Positions 54,638 through 64,000 of a stretch of 64,000 nucleotides of DNA are shown one piece after another. The notes under the pieces are model-generated. The model was not told where the DNA came from. It saw only the letters and a list, made by a program, of their open reading frames with translations, and made no database searches. The first letter of the stretch is position 1. The number at the start of each line of letters is the position of its first letter. Position numbers and translations under genes: made by a program. The DNA is from Glandiceps talaboti (Eukaryota; Hemichordata; Enteropneusta; Spengelidae), in assembly GCF_964340395.1 (NCBI RefSeq), contig NC_135570.1:1434501-1498500 (forward strand), given 5' to 3'.

Positions 54638-54726
<89 letters not shown>
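54481..54726. repeat. (CTGT)n and (CT)n compound microsatellites
   Basis: A short CTGT block to 54520, unique sequence to about 54600, then CTGTCT, CTGT and a long CT run. Confidence 0.9.
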
Positions 54727-54729
<3 letters not shown>

Positions 54730-55504
54730 GATAAGGAATTAAACCACATGTCATGAATATAAAGTTGCAAGTGAAATATTATAGAAAAATAATCTTATTT
54801 GTCAGATTATAATGATTGCACAATTGTCGCAAGGTAGCAATCACTTCGACGTGTGGACGTTTAAACATAGTCTCTAGGGGTCGTATTATGTTTGGTACAG
54901 TAAATGATTAAAACGTCCCATTTTATGCAGGCATTAAGAGGCTTTTAGGAGAACTGCCATTAGGATAAAGCTGTACATTACTCATTCACCTCCCAGAATA
55001 ACTTACCACCATCCCAACAGATAATTGTTTGTGATTATGACAAGTATTCTGGACTATCTATACATTCTGTGCTTTCTTTTGTACGTTTTAAACTATATTG
55101 GATAAAGCAATCGCTGGCAATAGGTACTGGAACACGTTCTAACTGTAATTATACTTCGGAGAGACCCACAGCAACATAATAGCATATTGCATGCAATTTG
55201 CAAGCAAAGCGAATGACTTTTATTTACGTCATGTTATAACCTATTGCTAAGACTAACTGCCAATCGTGTGTTTACTAGATGACTAGTCGTGGTTGTTCAT
55301 ACGTTTATGGTACTATGTTGAATAAATCTTGTGCTGTACAAAATGACAAGCTGTCGGTAAATGACGTCAACTTTTGCAAGCTGCTAATAGTTATTGCATC
55401 GCATTTGGTAGTTTTCTACATATGCATAAACTACCTATACTAAAGGCTACCTAGTGTGACACTTAAGAATATTTTCAAGTTTGTTAGTTTGTTTATTTTT
55501 ATCT

Positions 55505-55586
55505 ATTTTATTTATTTATTTATCTGTTTGTTTGTTTGTTTGTTTGTTTGTTTGTTTGTTTGTTTGTTTGTTTGTTTGTTTGTTTG
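55505..55586. repeat. (TTTA)n-(TTTG)n microsatellite
   Basis: A few TTTA units, then about 15 TTTG units. Confidence 0.95.
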
Positions 55587-55994
55587 TGGGAAGGAGGGGG
55601 AGATAACAAGATCCCTCCTTTAATAGACAGATGAACAATCGCCTTTAACTTCGGTCGTTTATTGTTTTTAAATAGAAACATACGAAAGTATACTGACAAT
55701 GTTTGGGAATATTAAATTCCCTATACCCATTGATCAAACCTCGTCAACAAGTGTGAAATCATGCATGAGCACCAATTTGAATATAGTCCAACCATACATA
55801 TCAGTTCTTGGCCTTGCCCAATTAACTAGACATTAATTGATAAACGTCGCTGAATTCTTTCTTAGAAATCTGCAAGGTCTATCAAAAATATCTGTCAACA
55901 ATTGAAAAGAAGAAATGTTGTCTAAATTTTTAAAAAAAATCGCTTGGGAAATTATAGCAATATGATACTCCTTTTGAACAGTTTAAATACGTTT

Positions 55995-56054
55995 TGACGT
56001 CACAGGTATGTCATCTGACGTCACAGGTATGTCATCTGACGTCACAGGTATGTC
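55995..56054. repeat. Three tandem 21-bp units, each with a perfect CRE palindrome
   Basis: TGACGTCA at 55995-56002, 56016-56023 and 56037-56044, each followed by CAGGTATGTCAT, spaced exactly 21 bases. TGACGTCA is the consensus binding site for CREB/ATF-type bZIP factors. The 21-base spacing (two helical turns) would place all sites on one DNA face. No neighbouring gene is recognised, so a regulatory role is speculative. Confidence 0.85.
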
Positions 56055-59000
56055 ATTTTGAAGATACGACAATACAGTTATTGAATATGGTAACTGAAAT
56101 TGCTGGAATTGATACAAACTATCTACTGATTTCTCAAACACATCTACAATCAGATCTACTCTACCTATAAGTTTTATATACTGATTTTTACAATTCACAA
56201 TGGATAGGAGAGAAGGATACGAAATACGCGCCCGGGACATGTACACGTGTCCTGGTTTAATACTCAGTTGTCTAAATATAATTAAAATAATTCACAAAAT
56301 GCCAGTGGTATGAATTGATATTGTTTATAGTTACAGCCAGGTCTGCTTTTGTCTGTCCTTTATAATTAACTACTACCACGGTGAGATTGTCGTTATATTA
56401 CCTTACTATATACTGAAATGATTCTATTGATAGGGGAACAATTTGATTGTACGTTAGAGTTGTGACATATATGGATAATACAGAAACATGCCGAAGAATG
56501 GTGCTTCAGTCCTGATTGACATGGATATGAAATTAAGTTAAACATTGCCACCAGTGTAACTTTATTCATCAATGTCATGTCTCATAAATTGTTTCTGACC
56601 ACTTCTCTGTCTATATATTAGATGTCTAGTTATTATACCTTAATATCTATACCTAGACTATATCATTTAGCACCGTCGTGGTATGTTGCCTTGCAAATGC
56701 TCATTTGCGTAATCGGTGTCGACCCCAAACTAGATCATCAAAGTGACAATATTCCAATTTGTACAGTCATTACAAAAAGAATTCAATGTTGATGAAAAAT
56801 GACAGTGTGTGAGAGTATAAATACCATCGTACTAAAAGGAATTTTTTCTTTCAATTCTGATCGTGTTATTTAACCGAAGTCTTTGTCGAATGACATGTTT
56901 AAAAACTATACAGATAAAAGACTCTCGTCTCTGTAAAGGTGAAAAAACCCAGGTTGATTATCGCCACAGTTCAAACATCTCGATGTTAAAGCTCCAGTGG
57001 GCGTTGGATGTCTAGCATATACTAAATGAAGGAATCTAATTGGTCATTTGAATATAGATACAGTATACTCGTCCACTGAGGAAAAGATATATGCCCTACG
57101 AAAAGACGACAATGATATATATATGCCTACAGCAGTTACTGTGAATGACGAACGATTTGATACAGTCATGTGAAGAGCGACCTTATCAGTGTTTGTAGCA
57201 ATGATTTAAAACATTATTCAAATCTTAGTTAGGACATTTTGAGTGGTATGCAAAAATTAAACTAAAGTCATAACGATATTGCCGTACTTAAAAACATATG
57301 TGATGTTTTTGCATAAATACCGTAATGATTTCAACATCAATCACTTCTATCCAAACAATACAACATATTATAAGTTATACATTTGACAAGTATGCAAATT
57401 TACAATATGTTTCCGGCTGAGAACGAAGTGTGAATACACATATTCATGATGACATTTAACCTGCTATAGGTAATATTACGTACAATTAGAGTTTTATAAA
57501 CAATGGGAAATTTGAAAAATTACTGACCATCGACTGATATAATAATTTCTGTTATCATCAACATATTTTTAAACCCAGACATGGCTATACACATTGCTAA
57601 ATATTCAACATTACATAGGCTAGAATAGAGAGAGGGAGTACAAACGTTAACATATTGCAAATAGTGACGTGGCTAGGTAAAAGATTGTAAGGCTGAGATT
57701 TTCGCTGAACCATACGGGACTATTTCAAATGGATCTTACTGTCATGGTTTGGTTAACCGTTCTCCAATGGAACACTGGTTTTGTAATTAATTGAACAAAT
57801 AATGTTGAATAGCAATGTAAGTGTCTTTAATTTCAATGCCTACACAAATATATTGTGGCAAGCTGTCAAAATGACGAATTGACAATCAACAACCTAAATA
57901 CGGTGTTCGTGACAAAACCATATTTCATGATTTAATAAAAGCAACATGTATATTATTGAAACAAATACGAGATTTATATTAAAATGCACTATTTTGAAAA
58001 TAACGACACTTTTATAGCTGGATGGTTTTGTAATAAGTAAGGGATATAGTAGAATGATGGGTGGGATCGAAACCAAAGTAAAATACATGATGCGTACGTT
58101 AAAGTTAGAGAATAATGTTAACGAAAATGATTACAATATACACTTTAACGTTGATAGGAGAAAGGTTGAATAAATCTGAAGTTTGACATAGGCTAAAATA
58201 GCTGCATGGTAATTTTGATGTATTCTTCCCCAATAATGTTCAAACATTTGTCGATCTCCAGTAAGCTTAATACGCTTTACGATTGGTGAACAGTCTCACC
58301 GGCTTCCCTGGAAACATTGTGTGGAATGAAACCTTTTAGTCGTGTTTCAATTTGCGTAACATCATCGCGCGAGAATAATAATTAAAGTAATTACTACTTC
58401 TACTAAAATAAGTAAAATTGGTTCGTTTAGGGTTGATAATTTAAACAAATGGCCAATATTTGAAAATACAAAATACAGAGATTGTTGTATACTTACTACG
58501 TTTAGTCTGCAGACATCCTAACAACTCATCGCGATGCAATATCAATGCCCATCCGCGACGACAGATAACGATAGATATATGAGAATTACGATTACTACTA
58601 TTAAAAGAAGTGCTGCGACATCAAAATCACTGCCTCATTTTTTATCATCAAACCGACGACGAAATCAGTGATTCGTACAAATTAGTTGTGATGTGACGAA
58701 GCGTAACCCTGTACATTTACTGATGTCGAGAGAAGTAGCTCCTTGTCCGATACATCCCGACACCTCGGAATCATCATACTGCCTCACTACCAATCGTCAT
58801 CAGCTTAAATATATTGTTAGGAACTTTCATCACGGCCATATCAATCTAATGTTATGTTTAACGGCATATATGCGACAATAATGGTTTAAATAGTAAGGTT
58901 GTGCAAGTGATTACTCGGCGTAATTATTCATGCCCTACATATATTATAAATTATATCTTTAGATTCTTTTCATGAATTCGAATCGACTAATGGTGAGTTA

Positions 59001-62000
59001 AATGCTATTTACACTAACTAATACCTCGTAAGTTAGCAATGTTTCAAATAGATTAACTGTGTCCTTATTAATTCAATTCAACGTTGTTTAACCTCAGTAT
59101 TGTATTGATGTAACGTGGTACAGTTTGAACGAAAAGACTCCAAAGCAAATTACTAACAATTTAGGAACTACGATTTGAATTATGTCAATGAAAATGGTTG
59201 TTACTTTATTAGTAATCTTCAGTAGGTAATTTCAATATGTTTCCATTATCAACGTGATAGCGGCAGGCAGGAATCAGGATTTGTTGTCTGCTAAATATGA
59301 CGTATTGTAAATACATTGAAAACTTGCGTAACTAATTTAGGCATGAGTAGACGTATACAGAAAGTTCCATTAGTCTTGTCAATACACGCTTCTGAATAAA
59401 TAGCTACATATGTATGCATGTAATTGTAGGGCAACGCTGTAAAAACCGTCAATGTAATTCTCTCTTTGTAAATTGTATAATTTGACAGGATCATGTACTT
59501 CATTAACTTTCAGCTGAGTTCGGTCAAATCTAATTGAATTATATTTGTTGTCCAGTCTCGTCAATTGTGAATAAAGAAGGCTATTAAATCAACCAGCTAT
59601 TATGGTACCTCTAAATAGTGCATCGAAATGTGTCACCCTATTCTATAATGAGCACAAACAGCACCAGATGTGAAAAAAGCCAAGGAACGTTTTTAAACTG
59701 CTTATAAGAAAGACAAACCGTAATGTCCTAATGCTATTTTGCGAGGAAAAACTGTAATAGGAAACACGTAATGGATTATTCAATTAGGCTTTGAAATGCT
59801 CAGAGTGATGTGACACTCTGGTGAATCCATTAAGAAGTTTGATGCTGTCAACTCACATGTCATAAACTATCTCTGTGCAATACTAAAATAGAAGGGCCTC
59901 GGTTATGTGCCATTTGAGATGACAATGACATCCTTTATGATGTAGGAGTGTCTAAATTTATCAATCAAACTAGTTCTATACACGTGCGTGGTGGCAAATG
60001 TGGAATATCTAAAGCTAATATATGTCTGTAAAATGAGTCATGTTTACTTGCAAAATTGCTACTAATCAGAACGTATAGTTATACTTGAAAGGTTCCATCT
60101 ATGTATGTATGTATGTGATGTAATATCACTTAAATGGTAAACGCAATGTTATCATTCAAACAAAATGCAATAAAAAAGTGATAAATCGAGATATCAGTGA
60201 AACGGAAACATTAGGATAACTTTCTTAGTAACGTTTTATTCACCAATTCAATATAACAACAATTTAAGATTTCGCATTCAGCTTATACAACGCAAAAAAT
60301 GTCAGTATATATACGTTATCGTATGATAGTACATCTATGACTAGAATTATGCTTTGAATGTACACTAGTATATAACCAGCAAATGTGGATCATGCGTCTG
60401 TGTTTTGCCAGCCATGAAACTAATTCAAAATTCACTCGTAATACCCCTAACACGTTTTCTATAGTCAGCGCACGTAGATGGTCGTCTTGGCTTAGGTTAT
60501 TATTAATTTGAAGCGAGCAAAATAACATAATTGCGCCTTGGTGTAATGTCAGAGAGGGATATACATAATTTATGGTGCAGAACGAAAACGACAAATCGCG
60601 GACTGACCAGTAACATAATTTCTACTTGTAAGTATGAAGTATGACATTTGTAATTATGCATAGCGATCAAGTATTAAGAGTGTGGGGGAAAGTAATTAGA
60701 TATCAGTGGGGTGTAACTACAAGTAGAATTAAATAACACAAAACTGAGATATATGTCTCAAGTAACCACGCGCTCATTACATCAAAATATATGTTTAACG
60801 TTAAACATGAATAGAATAAAACACTTACATATGTATACATTGTAAAACATGGCTGTTAAGCGTTCTTGCAGAGTTCACACGTGAGAGTATCAACAAACGT
60901 TGCTTTAAGAAGCACGTGACGGCAGCAATTCGACTAATATCTGACATGCACCGCTATATTAATGAGCTAATATGGGTGTTATTTTTGAAGGTGAATGTTT
61001 TAGACAAAATTTTCCTTCAAAAAGAATTTTTAAAAAGCCACTTGCCTGTTATGTAATAATAATCACCGTGTGTTTTAAAATGCTCAAAACTATTTCTTGG
61101 ATAACATAATTTTGAGATTAGCAAAGTATTAAGTGGTACAAGTCTCATTGGCAACTAGTCAGCAAGTTTGACTTTAGTTCTTATTGCGCTGCTACCCCAC
61201 AATGAAATTTAAGAACTTGACCTTCAGCACAAGACAAAATAGCAGTTCACTTTGTCCCCGGAAGTAAAGACCGAAAGCTTAGATACAATGCTTATCAGAC
61301 TGGACATTGATGATCATAGACCACATATTAACTGACTTTGCTGTATAAATAGACGATTGATACCACACTGCGTTCCCTTGGATATTGGATATGTGGTCAA
61401 TTTGACAACTTTGTTGCTGGTAGTGTCCTATTGGACTCGGTAATGGCTACATATGACGTGCATGCTACAATTCATTTCAAACCGAATGTCGTATGCCACC
61501 TCATTCGCCATTACTTAGTACATGGCCGTCACGGTGTAATCTTAACCATTATAGCAAGCATAATATATTTGACAAATTTGAGTTATTTCATTTTAAATCA
61601 GATTAATAACCAAATACAGACACATGTAGCATGCATAGTATCATGTCATTTTGCTATTTATCTAAGACAATATAGTAGGCTAAAACCACAAAGAATCTAT
61701 CTGGATCAAGCTGAATAGTCTGAAATGACTGACCAGAAATGAATGGCAAAGTACAAAAAATCATTTGTCCAAAATTCAAAGATGTTAACTTGGCAAGCAA
61801 TGTCTACTCGTTAATGTACCGTAGCACTACACTGTTCAACTAGTCATTTCATTGGGCAACATCATACAAGGCGGGCATTGACTTACGTCCATAACTCATT
61901 GAATTGTAGACTACTCGAGATATATACCTGAATGCTTTTACGCTACGACAGTTCTAAGTAGACATGTTGAAATACAATTATCTGTGTCATCCATCACTTC

Positions 62001-64000
62001 GCCTTTTGCTAATACTATTGCCAACAGATAAGTATGATAGTATCATATGAGACGCCTGACTCTACGGCAAATATATGTCAGTAGTTTGAACTTGTAGTTG
62101 TGACTGTTGTGTGTTTAAACAAAATAATGGTAAATTATGATACTTTATAATTAATACATCTATAAGTATGTAAGTGAAAAAGCGTGTAGTCCTTTTGCGA
62201 TTTATTTACATTTTCAGGTAGACAATACACGTATTGGTGTTTCAAGTCATATCTGAGTTGATTAGAGATTATTGTTCCTTCGTTAATTATTTAACGATTT
62301 GATTAATTCTTTCATCCACTACTAAATTATTGCATTCATTATTGCTAGTTATTAAGTCAATTATTTAATCAATTTTCATAGGTTTAAAGATGTAACATTT
62401 GATGATATGGTAATTCAACTTGTTCAGCAAACAATTTTGGGCCGAGTATTGTTCAGATATTGATTGATATGATAGGTCCAGTTGTACTTTTTAATTAAAG
62501 AAGAATTGTATTCATTTATTACGATTTTAACAAACAAATATTTGAACATCTCATGTGTCAATAATTTTATCTGGTACACTATATTTGTATGTTAAGCATA
62601 CTTAAGTAACACTCACGAGGCTTAAAATCTTCGTAGAGATATGGTACAATGGACAACATCTCTTCACAAACTCTATAATAGCTGCTTTTCACACTCGTTA
62701 TCACTAAAATATTCTTTATGGTAATCCTCTACTGAAAGGACTATCTGAAAATAATCAATTTCAATTCTAAAATCCCTTGTTACCGACCAATTTACAAATT
62801 ATTTCTTTAATATATCTCTGTCTAGAATTTTTATGCGTTGTCTTTATTTGAATATGGACTTATATTACTAATAGAGAGTTACAACAAATAGTATTGGCAA
62901 GTCATGAAGTCGAACGCAGGTGGACAGGCCACTGATAGAATTGGCAATCTCCGACTATACATACAATCAAGTTGGATAAATCCTTGATTAATCATAAATA
63001 CTAATGATAAAGGTTAATACGCGTTCGATTTGAATAGATCAGTGTCACCAACATATAATTAAGCAGCTTAAATACATAAAATCAGAGTTTGCAATCACTT
63101 TAATTAAAGTACAGTTAATCCTCACGCCTATCACTAGCTACTAGAGACACTTTTGGAAACTAAACGTTTCAAAGACACATGGATATAATTTCTAAACCAG
63201 TTAACACATAGTTTTTTTAGTAAGCTGGTGACGACGTTTATTTTCAAAATTAAATAAGACTTTTGGGGTTATTATTCCAAATAAAAATAATAACCCCTTG
63301 AATATTCTTTTTATCCGTGTGTAAAAATACACTAAAGGAATGAGTTCAGTACGTTTGGATAAGTTAATACAATTGGAATCCTGTATTATTAGTGAAACAT
63401 GACACTATTCCTAATGTCTTCTATTAGTAGTGCGATTCGAAATTCACTTGAGTTGTCTTTCATACCCCCTTCACTTCCTCCCTCTGGAAATAAAATATCT
63501 AGAATTCTAAAAACTAAGATGAACAAACATACGTCAACTCTTATCAAGACGGATGAAACTGGTGAAATCCAATCACATAGCCATTGAGAAGACAAATTGT
63601 TTACAGTCAGTGAGTATTGAAGGGGATCTTATTGACAGGCGATAAGAATGAACAATTTTCCAAGGTCTATTGACTTGATACTATCAAGTATCTTAAGAAA
63701 CCATGTCCAACACTCTATTGATTGCAGATACGTTACTAAGATAAAGAAATCTTCAAAAATCTCTTTTAGTAGTTTTCTGTGGAAACCGTGGAGACGCACT
63801 GAGTTCAATCTTAAGAGAAAGTATACTTTTTTTGTCGAACTCTTCGGAGACTTTGTTGGGGTGGGAGTAGCAGCATATAACTTCCAGGACCGTAAATTGA
63901 CAAAATCTGTAACTTAGTTTTGACTAATGTCAGCGTACAACAGATTATTTAAAATGAAACAAAGGTTAACGTTATAGAGCGCAAAATGACAACCTGAGAC
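56055..64000. other. Intergenic, nothing recognised
   Basis: AT-rich sequence without a supported gene. Open frames (61431-61718, 63648-63917 and others) are short, lack domains and show no splice pattern. A minor inverted repeat (GGGGTTATTATT at 63265-63276 with 63286-63297) is present. Exons of distant genes could be missed by eye. Confidence 0.35.

Overview
The window is eukaryotic and almost certainly from an invertebrate animal. It is visibly AT-rich and gene-poor, and it carries long introns with GT-AG boundaries, many long simple-sequence tracts and degraded retroelements. The only confidently recognised genes are two tachykinin/neurokinin-type class A GPCRs. Their mix of features (WPDG in extracellular loop 2 as in protostome tachykinin receptors; a CxLNDRFRxGF segment after TM7 as in deuterostome ones) does not settle the phylum. 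A hemichordate or other invertebrate deuterostome is my best guess, held weakly; a lophotrochozoan remains possible.

Layout. 1-8.5 kb: tandem-like dispersed repeats, a compound tetranucleotide tract, a decayed non-LTR reverse-transcriptase tail (about 5.9-6.7 kb) and a possible 5' untranslated exon. 8.5-26.4 kb: receptor gene 1 on the + strand, four coding exons (389 aa). Its 14.6-kb first intron holds a GC-rich 61-bp minisatellite, a DNA transposon remnant with 16-bp terminal inverted repeats, a Penelope-like palindrome carrying two hammerhead ribozyme motifs between (TA)n tracts, and two more retroelement or hairpin features. 26.4-35.4 kb: intergenic, with a 570-bp CATA tract, a cluster of unrecognised or decayed coding sequence (29.7-31.1 kb) and another retroelement fragment. 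35.4-43.1 kb: receptor gene 2 on the - strand, convergent with gene 1. It has two candidate terminal exons that would give proteins of 465 aa (exon 4a) or 401 aa (exon 4b). 43.1-64 kb: no gene recognised; a tRNA/V-type SINE, two further (TA)n-flanked Penelope-like fragments, microsatellites and a triplet of perfect CRE palindromes.

The two receptors share splice phases and internal exon lengths (151 and 197 bases), a nearly identical TM core and the same short C-terminal motif. They are best read as a local inverted duplication. Both would be plasma-membrane peptide receptors signalling through G proteins. The alternative tail of gene 2, and the differing number of juxtamembrane cysteines, suggest the copies differ in desensitisation or membrane anchoring rather than in the ligand-binding core. 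That last point is inference.

The most unusual item is the 174-bp perfect palindrome at 15,944-16,117. Each strand encodes a complete hammerhead fold, and diverged relatives of the element sit beside (TA)n tracts at 40.2, 47.0 and 52.6 kb.
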